64,000 nucleotides of DNA from Bog-473 sp963838835 (GCA_963838835.1 CAWITA010000014.1:62001-126000); one strand, 5' to 3'; positions 1 through 12,504 are shown, numbered from the stretch's first letter. The notes: generated from the sequence alone by a model not told the origin. Numbers and translations are program-made.

Positions 1-1169
1 ACCTCGAGATGCTGGCGGAGACGGGCGTGTGCTCCGGGGTCGAGAATTACAGCCGGCATCTCGACGGGCGAGCACCGGGGGAGACCCCCTACACCCTGCT
101 CGATTTCTTCCCCAAGGACTACCTGTGCGTGATCGACGAGAGCCACGTGGCCGTCCCCCAACTGCACGGTCAGTACGCCGGCGACCGCTCCCGCAAGGAC
201 GTCCTCGTCGAGCACGGCTTTCGCCTCCCCTCCGCCAAGGACAACCGCCCGCTGCGCTTCGACGAGTTCGTCGACCGGGTGCCCCAAGCCGTCTTCGTGT
301 CGGCGACACCGAGTTCGTTCGAGCTCGAGCACTCGGCCCAGATCGTCGAGCAGGTGATCCGGCCCACGGGCCTGGTCGACCCCGAGGTGACGGTCATGCC
401 CACCAAGGGCCAGGTGGACGACCTGCTGGCCCGCATCGCCCGGACGGTGGGGGCGGGCGGGCGCGTCCTGGTGACGACGCTGACCAAGAAGATGGCCGAG
501 GACTTGACCGACTACCTGGCCGACGCCGGGGTCCGGGTCCAGTACCTGCACTCGGACGTCGACACCATCACGCGGATCGAGATCCTGCGCGAGTTGCGAC
601 TGGGGACGATCGACGTCCTGGTCGGCATCAACCTCCTGCGCGAGGGTCTCGACCTGCCCGAGGTGGCGCTGGTCGCCATCTTGGACGCCGACAAGGAGGG
701 GTTTCTGCGCTCCGCCTCCTCGCTCATCCAAACCATGGGACGGGCCGCCAGAAACGTCGACGGCATGGTCGTCCTGTACGCCGACACGGTGACCGACTCC
801 ATGCGGGAGGCCGTCTCGGTGACCCAGCGCCGCCGCGAGCTCCAGGTGGCTTACAACCGCGAGCACGGGATCGACCCCCAGACCATCCGCAAGTCGGTGA
901 CCGACATCTTGGAGCGCCTGCGCGGCACCAGCGGCGGGGTCGTCAAGGCGGGACGCAGCCGAGCCGAGGTGCGCAAGAACGCGGCCGTCCGGGGGAACCG
1001 CCGCGCCCCGCTCTTGGCCGAGGGGGACGCCTCGACGCCCGCCGCGGCGATGGAGCTGATGACGCAGCTCGAGTCCGAGATGCGGGCGGCGGCCGCCGAG
1101 CTGCGTTACGAGGAGGCGGCACTCTTGCGAGACGAGATCGCTGAGCTGCGCTCCTCCATTCCCGGTTGA
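1..1169 (+). CDS. uvrB: Excinuclease ABC subunit B, 3' part (5' end outside window)
   Basis: UvrB is the helicase-like damage-verification subunit of the UvrABC nucleotide excision repair complex; it is loaded by UvrA and then recruits UvrC. The frame is open to the left edge, so only about the C-terminal 60 percent is present. Visible hallmarks are the DEAD-box-like segment VIDESHV with the following PQLHGQYAGDRSRK stretch, the helicase motifs around LREGLDLPEV and QTMGRAARN, and a C-terminal UVR motif (about the last 35 residues, LRYEEAALLRDEI) that contacts UvrC. uvrA follows after one small gene, a normal arrangement for this repair system. Confidence 0.97.
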   Translation, partial: LEMLAETGVCSGVENYSRHLDGRAPGETPYTLLDFFPKDYLCVIDESHVAVPQLHGQYAGDRSRKDVLVEHGFRLPSAKDNRPLRFDEFVDRVPQAVFVSATPSSFELEHSAQIVEQVIRPTGLVDPEVTVMPTKGQVDDLLARIARTVGAGGRVLVTTLTKKMAEDLTDYLADAGVRVQYLHSDVDTITRIEILRELRLGTIDVLVGINLLREGLDLPEVALVAILDADKEGFLRSASSLIQTMGRAARNVDGMVVLYADTVTDSMREAVSVTQRRRELQVAYNREHGIDPQTIRKSVTDILERLRGTSGGVVKAGRSRAEVRKNAAVRGNRRAPLLAEGDASTPAAAMELMTQLESEMRAAAAELRYEEAALLRDEIAELRSSIPG

Positions 1170-1211
1170 ACGATCCCCGAGGAACGGCGCCCGACGGGTA
1201 ACGTCGCCGCC

Positions 1212-1592
1212 ATGCCCACCACCGACCAGCTGCGAGAGGTCACCGAGCGCTACGCCACCGTCGCGAGCTCCAAGGACGCCGACGCCTACGCCGCCCTCTT
1301 CACGCCCGACGCGGTGCAGGTCGACCCCTACCCGACGGCGCCCAACGTCGGGCGTGACGCCATCCGGGCCTTCATCCAGCGGTCCTTCGACGCCTGCGAG
1401 ACGATGACCTTCGCGCTCACCGACGTCCACCCGGTGGCGGACAAGGCCGCCGCCACCTTCCACATCACGGTGACGCTCGACGGCGGCTCGACCATGCACA
1501 TCCGGGGCGTCGAGATCTTCACGGTCACCGACGAGGGGCTGATCGCAGCCGTCGAGGCCTACTGGGGCGACGAGGACGTGACCTTTGCCTAG
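1212..1592 (+). CDS. SnoaL/NTF2-like small protein
   Basis: A 126-residue protein with the pattern of the NTF2-like fold (SnoaL, ketosteroid-isomerase-like): an N-terminal helix followed by YAALFTPDAVQVDP, the GRDAIRAFI segment, then beta strands ending in AVEAYWGDEDV. Such proteins are small cone-shaped enzymes or binding proteins; substrate cannot be predicted from sequence. It lies between uvrB and uvrA on the same strand, 42 bp after uvrB, so it may be co-transcribed, but nothing ties it to DNA repair. Start is an ATG. Confidence 0.75.
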   Translation: MPTTDQLREVTERYATVASSKDADAYAALFTPDAVQVDPYPTAPNVGRDAIRAFIQRSFDACETMTFALTDVHPVADKAAATFHITVTLDGGSTMHIRGVEIFTVTDEGLIAAVEAYWGDEDVTFA

Positions 1593-1666
1593 GTGGCGCC
1601 GGCGGGAGGCGTCGAGCCGGCCCGTGACCGGCCGGGCTTGAGACACCGCGCCGGTATCCTCGACGG

Positions 1667-4528
<2,862 letters not shown>

Positions 4529-4550
4529 CTCCGCCCCGTTCGTCCGGAAG

Positions 4551-5315
4551 CTACGAGCGGTGTCTCTGGGGCGGCTCGAGCTTGACGCCGTCGAGGAAGA
4601 GGTCGACCTTTTCGTTGTAAAAGGCGACGAGGCCCGCGATGGTGAGCACCTCGCGCAAGGGGAATTCGTAGGACCAGGCGACGTCGGGATGGACCCGGCC
4701 GTCGATGCGCGCCGACCAGTACTCACTCGTGGTGCCCTTGTAGGGGCAGGAGGTGACCGTCTCCGAGGGGACGAGGTACGTGAAGTCGAGGTCGGTCTGG
4801 TTCACGTAGTACCGGGTCGGGAGGCCCGTTTCGAACAACATGACGGGCGAGGAGGACTCGGCCAGCACGATGCCCTTGGACTCCACGCGGAGGCGCCGGG
4901 TCGAACGGAGCGTGTCGACCCGCGTGTACGGGTTCCGCGGGTGGACGAAGATGCGTTCGTCCTCTTCGAACCAGGCGTCCAAGGCGGACCACTCGAGGCG
5001 GACGGTGTCGTCGAGGCCCTCGACCTTCGCCGCGGCGAGCACCTGTGCGGCGTGCGGTCGCCGGACGTCGGCTGCCACCAGACCGAAGTGGCGTACCTCG
5101 CCCCGGGGCGTCTCTTCGGTGGTGCCCTCGTCGACGAGCGCGTCGGCGGTCACGTCGGCCAAGGGGACGTAGTACTGCGGGTAGTAGGGGTGCTCCCAGA
5201 CGTAGCGGGCTGCCGTCGTGTCGACAACGGTGCGCCCGGCCAACACGGCCCGGACTCGCCGTGGTGCGGGCTCGACGTGGTTGACGGAAGCCAAGTTCTG
5301 GGGAAAGTCGCGCAC
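4551..5315 (-). CDS. DUF427 domain protein (tandem)
   Basis: A 254-residue protein with two consecutive DUF427-like units, each about 90–100 residues: the first around YVWEHPYYPQYYVPLADV, the second around SSPVMLFETGLPTRYYV … SCPYKGTTSEYWS. DUF427 proteins are small beta-rich cytosolic proteins of unknown function, common in actinobacteria. It is convergent with uvrA (22 bp between stops). No catalytic assignment is possible. Confidence 0.85.
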   Translation of the reverse strand: MRDFPQNLASVNHVEPAPRRVRAVLAGRTVVDTTAARYVWEHPYYPQYYVPLADVTADALVDEGTTEETPRGEVRHFGLVAADVRRPHAAQVLAAAKVEGLDDTVRLEWSALDAWFEEDERIFVHPRNPYTRVDTLRSTRRLRVESKGIVLAESSSPVMLFETGLPTRYYVNQTDLDFTYLVPSETVTSCPYKGTTSEYWSARIDGRVHPDVAWSYEFPLREVLTIAGLVAFYNEKVDLFLDGVKLEPPQRHRS

Positions 5316-5406
5316 GGACGGCTCCTCTGCGGGTTCTGGAACGGTCCGAACCTAATGGTGACTCCGCCGGCGCCACGCACCGAGTCGCGGCCGGAGTCGC
5401 CGGGGA

Positions 5407-6501
5407 CTACGTGATGGCCAGCATCCGCTCGAGCGCGACCCGGGCCCACGTCGCGGTGTGACGATCGACCACGATCTGGTTCCGCACCTCCCCGCCGACG
5501 AGACCCTCGAGCACCCAGGCCAGGTGCGGCGGATCGATGCGCGACATGGTCGAGCACGGGCACACGATCGGGTCGAGGCAGACCACGGTCTTGTCGGGTG
5601 ACTCGTTGTGCAACCGGTTGACGAGGTGAATCTCGGTCGCGACACCGATCACCGAGCCGGACGGCGCCGCGGCCACGGCCCGGATGATGGCATCGGTCGA
5701 CCCCGTGACGTCGCCGAGCTCCACGACCTCGTGGGCGCACTCGGGGTGGATCATGACGATCCCCTCGGGGTGCTCGGCGCGGAAGGCCTCGACATGCTCG
5801 GGCCGGAAGCGCTGGTGGACCGAGCAGTGGCCCTTCCACAACAAGAGCGTGGACTCCTTGACCTCTCGGTCCGTCAGCCCGCCCAGGGCCAGCCGAGGGT
5901 TCCAGACCGCCATGTCGTCGGCGCCGTAGCCCAATTCGAAACCGGTATTGCGACCGAGGTGCTGGTCGGGGAAGAAGAGCACGCGCTCGCCCTGCTGCAG
6001 CGCCCAGGTCACCACGGCCCGTGCGTTGGAGGAGGTGCAGACGGCCCCACCGTGACGACCGACGAAGGCCTTCAAGGCGGCGGCGGAGTTCATGTAGGTC
6101 ACCGGGACGAGGCGCGCCACATCGATGACGCAGGCCAGGTCCGCCCACGCCTCTTCCACCTGGTCGATGTCGGCCATGTCGGCCATGGAGCAGCCGGCGT
6201 TCAGATCGGGGAGCACCACCTTCTGGTGGTCGCCGGTCAGCACGTCGGCGGACTCGGCCATGAAGTGGACACCGCAGAACACGATGTACTCGGCCTCGGT
6301 TTGGCCGGCGGCCAGCCGGGACAGTCCGAACGAGTCACCCCGGGCGTCCGCCCACCGCATGACGTCGTCCCGTTGGTAATGGTGGCCGAGGACGAACAGC
6401 CGGGAACCAAGCTCGGTCTTGGCGGCGTCGATCATGGCCGCCAGCCGATCGTCGGTCGCGGCGCTGTAGCGCTCTGGAAGAGGCGCTTGGAGCCTGAGCA
6501 T
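5407..6501 (-). CDS. nadA: Quinolinate synthase
   Basis: NadA condenses iminoaspartate with dihydroxyacetone phosphate to quinolinate in de novo NAD synthesis, using a [4Fe-4S] cluster. The 364-residue protein shows the family signatures GHHYQRDDV near the N terminus, FCGVHFMAE and LPDLNAGCSMADM (first and second conserved cysteine regions), and a C-terminal CPCSTM. The ATG at 6501 is preferred because the upstream reading frame is antisense to uvrC. nadB and nadC are not in the window, so it seems to stand alone. It is divergent from uvrC with a 162-bp shared upstream region. Confidence 0.96.
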   Translation of the reverse strand: MLRLQAPLPERYSAATDDRLAAMIDAAKTELGSRLFVLGHHYQRDDVMRWADARGDSFGLSRLAAGQTEAEYIVFCGVHFMAESADVLTGDHQKVVLPDLNAGCSMADMADIDQVEEAWADLACVIDVARLVPVTYMNSAAALKAFVGRHGGAVCTSSNARAVVTWALQQGERVLFFPDQHLGRNTGFELGYGADDMAVWNPRLALGGLTDREVKESTLLLWKGHCSVHQRFRPEHVEAFRAEHPEGIVMIHPECAHEVVELGDVTGSTDAIIRAVAAAPSGSVIGVATEIHLVNRLHNESPDKTVVCLDPIVCPCSTMSRIDPPHLAWVLEGLVGGEVRNQIVVDRHTATWARVALERMLAIT

Positions 6502-6663
6502 CTTGTCTGCCCCCTTTGAGGGAGAGCATCGATCTGGCCGGCGGGGACAGCCTGGTCGCCCATCCGCGGGTGTGTCGGCCTCGATGCGAGGTTGTCTGCC
6601 GGATACCAGGCCGGCACCGACAGTGTAACGCTCCCCACCGGTGGCTGCGCGAGAGTGGGACCG

Positions 6664-8544
6664 ATGCAGTATCGGCCGCCCACCGGCTCCATTCCGGACG
6701 CCCCGGGCTCCTACCAGTTCTTCGACGCCGAAGGCCGCGTCCTCTACGTGGGCAAGGCCAAGTCGCTCCGGCACCGCCTGCCCAACTACTGGCAGGACTC
6801 GGCCAAGCTCCCACCGCGGACGGCGCAGATGGTGGCCCAGGCCGACCATGTCGAATGGGTGGTGGTGGACAGCGAGGTCGACGCCCTGATCTTGGAGCAT
6901 TCGCTGATTCAAGCGCACCTGCCCCGGTACAACGTGCGCCTGAAGGACGACAAGAGCTACCCCTGGCTGGCCGTCACGCTGAACGAGGAATGGCCGCGTC
7001 CCGCCGTCGTGCGGGGGCGCAAGCGAAAGGGCGTGCGCTACTTCGGCCCGTACGGGAACGCGGGTGCCATCAGGTCCACCCTCGACCTCTTGGTGCGGAG
7101 CTTCCCGGTGCGGACGTGCTCGGACACCAAGTTCAAGCGGCACGAACGCCTGGGTCGGCCGTGCCTCCTCTACGACATCGAGCGCTGCTCCGGGCCGTGC
7201 GTCGGCGCCGTCGACCACGCCGCGTACGACGGGTACGTCAACGACCTCATGGGGTTCCTCTCGGGCGACACCGAGCCGGTGCTGGCCCGTTTGGGGGCGG
7301 AGATGGTGGCGGCGAGCGAGGAACTGCAATTCGAGCGGGCGGCACGATTGCGCGACCGGATCGTGGCCGTCCACAAGGCGGCCGAGACCCAGCAGATGGT
7401 CTCGGACCGGGCCGAGGACTTCGACGTGGTGGGCCTGGCCGAGGACCCGCTCGAGGCGTCGCTGCAGATCTTCCGCGTGCGCCGGGGCCGGGTCGTGGGG
7501 CACCGCGGCTTCGTGGCGGAGAAGGTCGAGGACCTTTCGGGCCCCGAGTTCATGGCGCTCATCGTCTCGCAGGTCTACGGGGCGGACGGGGCCGAGGTGC
7601 CCCGGCGGGTGCTGCTCCCCGAGGAGCCGGCCGACCGGGAGCTGCTCGAGAGCTGGCTTCGCGGTGTGCGGGGCGGCCCCGTCGACATTGCCGTCCCGCG
7701 GCGCGGCGTCAAGCGCGCGCTGCAGGAGACCGTGACGCGGTCGGCCGGCGAGGACCTGGCCCGCCACCGGCTCCGCCGGGCCGCCGATCACAACGCCCGG
7801 TCGAAGGCGCTCACGGAGTTGCAGACGGCGCTCTCGCTGCGCCAGGCGCCGCTGCGCATCGAGTGCTACGACATGAGCCACCTGCAGGGCACCGACTACG
7901 TGGGCTCCATGGTGGTCTTCGAGGACGGCGTGGCCAAACGTTCGGATTATCGGCGGTTCAAGGTCAAGTCCGTCCCGGGCAATGACGACTATGCCGCCAT
8001 GGAAGAAGTCCTGACGCGCCGGCTCACCGCCCTCACCCAGGAGCTCGAGACGCCGGCGGGGGCTCGGCCGCGGCGCTTCGCCTACCGTCCCAACCTGATC
8101 GTGGTCGACGGCGGCAAGGGGCAGCTGGGCGTGGCGGAGCGGGTGGTGCGAGCCCTCGGTCTCGCCGACGAGATCGAACTGGCGGCACTGGCGAAGCAGT
8201 TCGAGGAGGTGTTCCGCCCGGGGTCGCCCGACCCGGTGCGCTTGCGGCGCGGCTCCGACGCGCTCTACCTCCTGCAGCGACTGCGAGACGAGGCGCACCG
8301 CTTCGCCATCACCTTCCATCGAGAACGGCGCGGCAAGCGAATGACGCGCAGCATCCTCGACGACATCCCCGGACTCGGGCCGGCTCGCAAGGCTCGCCTC
8401 GTCAAGGAGCTGGGCGGCGTCAACGCGGTGCGGGCGGCGTCGCTCGAGCGGCTCCAGGCCCTCTCGTGGCTGCCCGACGGCGTCGGTCTCGCCGTCTACG
8501 ACGCGGTGCGCGAGTCCGGTGGCCAAAGGACGGTGCGGCCGTGA
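6664..8544 (+). CDS. uvrC: Excinuclease ABC subunit C
   Basis: UvrC makes both incisions around a lesion. The 626-residue protein has an N-terminal GIY-YIG nuclease domain (PGSYQFFDAEGRVLYVGKAKS, residues about 12–35), a UVR motif (FERAARLRDRI, near 220) for UvrB contact, a C-terminal RNase H-like endonuclease domain (IECYDMSHLQG; VVDGGKGQL) and tandem helix-hairpin-helix motifs (DIPGLGPARKARLVKELG). The ATG at 6664 gives the usual start MQYRPPTGSIPDAPGSY; the longer upstream reading adds residues with no family match. Its stop overlaps the rapZ GTG start (GTGA). Confidence 0.97.
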   Translation: MQYRPPTGSIPDAPGSYQFFDAEGRVLYVGKAKSLRHRLPNYWQDSAKLPPRTAQMVAQADHVEWVVVDSEVDALILEHSLIQAHLPRYNVRLKDDKSYPWLAVTLNEEWPRPAVVRGRKRKGVRYFGPYGNAGAIRSTLDLLVRSFPVRTCSDTKFKRHERLGRPCLLYDIERCSGPCVGAVDHAAYDGYVNDLMGFLSGDTEPVLARLGAEMVAASEELQFERAARLRDRIVAVHKAAETQQMVSDRAEDFDVVGLAEDPLEASLQIFRVRRGRVVGHRGFVAEKVEDLSGPEFMALIVSQVYGADGAEVPRRVLLPEEPADRELLESWLRGVRGGPVDIAVPRRGVKRALQETVTRSAGEDLARHRLRRAADHNARSKALTELQTALSLRQAPLRIECYDMSHLQGTDYVGSMVVFEDGVAKRSDYRRFKVKSVPGNDDYAAMEEVLTRRLTALTQELETPAGARPRRFAYRPNLIVVDGGKGQLGVAERVVRALGLADEIELAALAKQFEEVFRPGSPDPVRLRRGSDALYLLQRLRDEAHRFAITFHRERRGKRMTRSILDDIPGLGPARKARLVKELGGVNAVRAASLERLQALSWLPDGVGLAVYDAVRESGGQRTVRP

Positions 8545-9404
8545 GCGAGTTCGTGGTGGTGACCGGGATGTCCGGCGCGGGCCGCTCGACCGCGGCGGCG
8601 GCGCTGGAGGACGTCGGGTGGTTCGTCATCGACAACCTGCCGGCGGTCCTCATCATGAAGATGGTCGAGATGGTGGACCGCCCCGGGTCCGGCATCGAGC
8701 GGGTCGCCCTCGTCATCGGACGCGGCGGCAGCAACACGGGTGCCGAGTACTTCGACGATCTGTCCGACGTGCTCGACGAACTGCGGGCGAGCCGCAAGCG
8801 GGTGCGCGTCGTCTTCCTCGATGCGCCCGACGACGTGCTGGTGCGCCGCTACGAGGGCACCCGGCGGCGGCACCCGTTGGCCGCCCGCGGCGTGGAAGAG
8901 TCGATCGCCGACGAGCGCCGGCTCCTCGAACAAGTGCGGGAACGGGCGGACCTGCTGGTCGACACCGGCGACCTGAATTCGAATCAGTTGCGGCTGCGCA
9001 TCCTCGAGGCGTTCGGCGACGACGAGGCCCCGTACATGCAGACGTCGGTTATCTCGTTCGGGTACAAGCACGGCATCCCCCTCGACGTCGACGTCGTCTT
9101 CGACTGCCGTTTCCTGCCCAACCCGTTCTGGGTGGAAGAGCTGCGGCCCTACAGCGGGATGGACCAGCCGGTGCGCGACTACGTGTTGGGCCAGCCCGAG
9201 GCGCAGGCCTTCCTCGAGAAGGTGGACGACCTGCTGACCAGCATCCATCCGGCCTTCATCCGGGAGGGCAAGTCCTACCTCACGATCGCCATGGGTTGTA
9301 CGGGTGGACGGCACCGTTCGGTCGCCCTGGCGCACGCCCTGGCGGAGCGGCTGAGCGACCACGGTCAGGCCGTCTCGGTCTTTCACCGGGACATCGACCG
9401 GTGA
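8541..9404 (+). CDS. rapZ: RapZ-family nucleotide-binding protein
   Basis: A 287-residue P-loop protein. The Walker A motif GMSGAGRST lies near residue 9. The C-terminal domain has the conserved RFLPNPFW stretch and the GCTGGRHRSV motif that define the RapZ/YvcJ family. In Escherichia coli RapZ is an RNase E adaptor controlling glmS small RNAs; in actinobacteria the role is less clear. Start is GTG at 8541, overlapping the uvrC stop by four bases, which implies translational coupling. The gene order uvrC–rapZ–yvcK is conserved in Gram-positives. Confidence 0.95.
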   Translation: MSEFVVVTGMSGAGRSTAAAALEDVGWFVIDNLPAVLIMKMVEMVDRPGSGIERVALVIGRGGSNTGAEYFDDLSDVLDELRASRKRVRVVFLDAPDDVLVRRYEGTRRRHPLAARGVEESIADERRLLEQVRERADLLVDTGDLNSNQLRLRILEAFGDDEAPYMQTSVISFGYKHGIPLDVDVVFDCRFLPNPFWVEELRPYSGMDQPVRDYVLGQPEAQAFLEKVDDLLTSIHPAFIREGKSYLTIAMGCTGGRHRSVALAHALAERLSDHGQAVSVFHRDIDR

Positions 9405-10276
9405 GCCGCCGCGCCAAGCCTTCGGTGGTGGCCATCGGCGGCGGCCACGGCACGGCCGTCACGTTGAAGGCGGCACGGCGCTACGCCGGCACCGTCACGG
9501 GCGTCGTCTCGGTGGCGGACGACGGGGGCAGCAGCGGGCGGCTGCGCGAGCTGCTCAACGTCGTCGCGCTCGGCGACATCCGCAAGTGCCTCGTGGCGCT
9601 GGCCGACGAGGACTCGGCGCTGGCCGCCGCCTTCGAACGACGCTTCGACGAAGGCGAATTGGCCGGCCACGCGCTGGGCAACCTCATCCTCACGGGGTTG
9701 ATCGACGCCACCGGCGACCTCGTGCTCGGCGTGCGGGAGGCGGCCCAGCTGCTCGGCGACCACGGGGACGTCCTGCCCGCCACGACCGAGCGCGTCGTCC
9801 TGAAGGCCGAGTCGGCCCAGGGCACGGTGGCGGGACAGGTCGCCGTCATGGGCACCCGCGACATCCGCACGGTCTCCCTGGTGCCCGGGGACGCCCAGCC
9901 GCCACCGCTCGCCGTCGAGCGGATCGCGCAAGCCGACCAGATCGTGATCGGCCCCGGTTCCTTGTTCACCAGCGTGTTGGCCGCCGTGGCGGTGAAGGGC
10001 ATCGCCGAGGCGGTGGCCTCGTCCCAGGCCACGGTCGTCTACGTCTGCAACCTGCGGCCACAGGTGCCCGAGACGCGGAATTACGACGTCGCCGCCCATG
10101 TCGCGGCCCTGACCAGGCACAATGTCACCGTGGACGTCGTGCTGTGTGACACCATCCAGGGCATGGGCATCGGTGCGACGGACGTCACCGTGCACGACGT
10201 TCCCTTGACGGGGGAGAACACCCTGGTGCACAGCCCGGCCAAACTGGCGCAGGCGTTGTCGGGTCTGCTGGCATAG
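9401..10276 (+). CDS. yvcK: YvcK/CofD-like protein (gluconeogenesis factor)
   Basis: A 291-residue member of the YvcK family, which binds UDP-sugars and influences cell-envelope synthesis and growth on gluconeogenic carbon. It shows the N-terminal glycine-rich motif IGGGHGTAVTL, VSVADDGGSSGRLR, LGDIRKCLVALA, and the GPGSLFTSVLA segment typical of the family. The GTG start overlaps the rapZ stop (GTGA). In most actinobacteria whiA follows directly; here gap starts only 31 bp later. Confidence 0.95.
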   Translation: MSRRAKPSVVAIGGGHGTAVTLKAARRYAGTVTGVVSVADDGGSSGRLRELLNVVALGDIRKCLVALADEDSALAAAFERRFDEGELAGHALGNLILTGLIDATGDLVLGVREAAQLLGDHGDVLPATTERVVLKAESAQGTVAGQVAVMGTRDIRTVSLVPGDAQPPPLAVERIAQADQIVIGPGSLFTSVLAAVAVKGIAEAVASSQATVVYVCNLRPQVPETRNYDVAAHVAALTRHNVTVDVVLCDTIQGMGIGATDVTVHDVPLTGENTLVHSPAKLAQALSGLLA

Positions 10277-10307
10277 GTCGCCCGGGACCCCGAGAGGAAG
10301 GTACGAG

Positions 10308-11324
10308 ATGACGGTGCGGGTCGGTATCAACGGCTTCGGGCGCATTGGCCGCAACTTCCTGCGCGCCGTCCTGGCGACCGGCGCAGACGTCGAGGTCGTC
10401 GGGGTGAACGACTTGACGTCGCCCGAGACGCTGGCGCACCTGTTGCGGTATGACTCGACACAGGGGCGCCTCCCGGTGCCCGTCGACGTCGAGGGCAGCG
10501 ACCTCCTAGTGGGCGAGCAGCGCATCCGGGTCATGGCCGAGCGTGAGCCGGAGCAACTGCCCTGGGGCCAGCTCGGCGCCGTGGTGGTGATCGAGTCGAC
10601 GGGGCGCTTCACCAGCCGGGCCGACGCCGCCGGCCACCTGCACGGCTCGGTGAAGCGGGTGGTGATCTCGGCGCCGTCGGAGGACGCGGACGCCACCTTC
10701 GTGATCGGCGTCAACGACGAGGACTTCGACCCCGACAAAGACGTCGTGGTCTCGAACGCATCGTGCACCACCAACTGCTTCGTACCCATGGTCAAGGTGG
10801 TGGACGACGGGTTCGACATCGTGAGCGGCTTGATGACGACGGTGCACGCCTACACGAACGACCAGAACCTCCTCGACCTGACCCACAAGGACCTGCGGCG
10901 GGCGCGCGCCGGCGCGGTGAACATCGTGCCCACCTCGTCGGGCGCGGCCACGGCTACCGGCCTCGTCATGCCGTCCATGGAGGGGCGCCTCGACGGCATG
11001 TCGCTGCGGGTGCCGTTGCCGGCGGGTTCCATCACCGACTTCACCACGGTGGTACGGGGCAATCCGTCCGTCGCGGAGGTCAATGCCGCCTTCGCCGAGG
11101 CGTCGGCCAAGCCGCCCCTCGACCGGGTCATGGACTACACCGAGGACCCGATCGTCTCGAGCGACATCGTCGGGTCACCCGCCTCGTGCACCTTCGACGC
11201 CGGACTCACCATGGTCATGCCGATCAACGGCGAGCTGTCACTGGTCAAGGTCTTCGGCTGGTACGACAACGAGTGGGGATACTCGAACCGCCTGCTCGAT
11301 CTGGCCGTCCTGGTCGGCAGCTGA
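10308..11324 (+). CDS. gap: Glyceraldehyde-3-phosphate dehydrogenase
   Basis: Type I GAPDH of 338 residues, interconverting glyceraldehyde-3-phosphate and 1,3-bisphosphoglycerate. It has the Rossmann motif INGFGRIGRNFLRA at the N terminus, the catalytic Cys (near residue 152) in NASCTTNCF, and the C-terminal YDNEWGYSNRL. The ATG is preceded by a good ribosome binding site (GAGAGGAAG). It heads the gap–pgk–tpiA cluster and could serve glycolysis and, with the cbb genes at 55–59 kb, the reductive half of the Calvin cycle; that link is inference. Confidence 0.97.
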   Translation: MTVRVGINGFGRIGRNFLRAVLATGADVEVVGVNDLTSPETLAHLLRYDSTQGRLPVPVDVEGSDLLVGEQRIRVMAEREPEQLPWGQLGAVVVIESTGRFTSRADAAGHLHGSVKRVVISAPSEDADATFVIGVNDEDFDPDKDVVVSNASCTTNCFVPMVKVVDDGFDIVSGLMTTVHAYTNDQNLLDLTHKDLRRARAGAVNIVPTSSGAATATGLVMPSMEGRLDGMSLRVPLPAGSITDFTTVVRGNPSVAEVNAAFAEASAKPPLDRVMDYTEDPIVSSDIVGSPASCTFDAGLTMVMPINGELSLVKVFGWYDNEWGYSNRLLDLAVLVGS

Positions 11325-11328
11325 GCCG

Positions 11329-12504
11329 ATGGACCCGCTGCGCGGCATCCCGCTGCTCGAGGACCTGCCCGACCTCAACGAGAAGCGCGTGCTGGTGCGG
11401 GTCGATTTCAACGTCCCGCTGCACATCGGCGTACGCGGCAAGGCCACGGTGGCCGACGACTTCCGGATCACGGCCGCCGTGCCGACGCTGCGGCGCTTGC
11501 AGGACGAGGGGGCGGAGGTGGTGGCGGCCTCGCATCTGGGTCGACCGCCGGGCGCCGCCGATCCCCGCTGGGAGATGGACCCGGTGCGGGAGCGGCTGCA
11601 GGTCTTGTGCCCGGGCATCGGGCTGACCGAGAACCTGCGCTTCGACCCGGGCGAGAAGGCCAACGACCCGGCCTTCGTGCGCCGGCTGATCAAGGGGTTC
11701 GATGCCTACGTGGACGAGGCCTTCGGCGCCGCCCACCGCGCCCACGCCTCGATCGTGGGGCCGCCCCGGTTCCTGCCCAGCGCGGCGGGGCTGCGCTTCG
11801 CCGAGGAAGTCGAGGTGCTCGGTGGCCTGCTCGAGAACCCGCGACGACCCTTCGTGGCGGTGGTGGGCGGAGCCAAGGTGGCCGACAAGCTCGGGGTGCT
11901 CACGGTGCTGGCCACCAAGGTCGACACGCTGGTGGTGGGCGGCGGCATGGCCTTCACCTTCCTGGCCGCCCGCGGGCAGCACGTCGGGAGCTCCCTCTTC
12001 GACGAGACCCACCTGCAGGAATGCCGAGAGCTCTTGGACTCGGGGGCGCACATCCTGCTCCCGACCGACACCCGGGCTCTGGAGCCGGGGGGGACCTTCG
12101 GGCCGCTCTCGGAGGGGCACGGCCCGCGGGGGAGCGTCAAGGTGATCGAGGGCGACCTCCCGGACGGCTGGACCGGCCTGGACATCGGCCCGGATACGGC
12201 GGCGACCTTCGCCGAGGTCGTCGCAGCCGCCGGCACGGTGCTGTGGAACGGGCCGCTCGGCGCATTCGAGGACAAGCGTTTCGCCGGCGGCACCCGCATC
12301 GTGGCCGAGGCGGTGGCGCATTGCCCCGGCTTCTCGGTCGTGGGCGGGGGCGACAGCGCCAGCGCCCTCGAGGAACTGGGCCTCTCGGACAAGATCGACT
12401 TCCTCTCGACCGGGGGCGGGGCGTCGCTCTGCTTCATCGAGACGGAGGGGCATCTGCCGGGGATCGACGCCCTTCGCCAGGCTCCCAACGCACCACGGGG
12501 GTGA
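11329..12504 (+). CDS. pgk: Phosphoglycerate kinase
   Basis: PGK (391 residues) transfers phosphate between 1,3-bisphosphoglycerate and ADP. Family motifs are RVLVRVDFNVPL near the start, ASHLGRPPG, a central VGGAKVADKLGVL, LWNGPLGAFE, and the C-terminal VGGGDSASAL … STGGGASL nucleotide-binding loop. The ATG lies 5 bp after the gap stop, and the TGA stop overlaps the tpiA GTG start, so the three genes probably form one coupled operon. Confidence 0.97.
   Translation: MDPLRGIPLLEDLPDLNEKRVLVRVDFNVPLHIGVRGKATVADDFRITAAVPTLRRLQDEGAEVVAASHLGRPPGAADPRWEMDPVRERLQVLCPGIGLTENLRFDPGEKANDPAFVRRLIKGFDAYVDEAFGAAHRAHASIVGPPRFLPSAAGLRFAEEVEVLGGLLENPRRPFVAVVGGAKVADKLGVLTVLATKVDTLVVGGGMAFTFLAARGQHVGSSLFDETHLQECRELLDSGAHILLPTDTRALEPGGTFGPLSEGHGPRGSVKVIEGDLPDGWTGLDIGPDTAATFAEVVAAAGTVLWNGPLGAFEDKRFAGGTRIVAEAVAHCPGFSVVGGGDSASALEELGLSDKIDFLSTGGGASLCFIETEGHLPGIDALRQAPNAPRG

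Noticed and set aside
6502..8526. Upstream extension of the nadA frame opposite uvrC
   Set aside because: Frame remains open by chance; NadA similarity begins at ATG 6501 and uvrC occupies the other strand.
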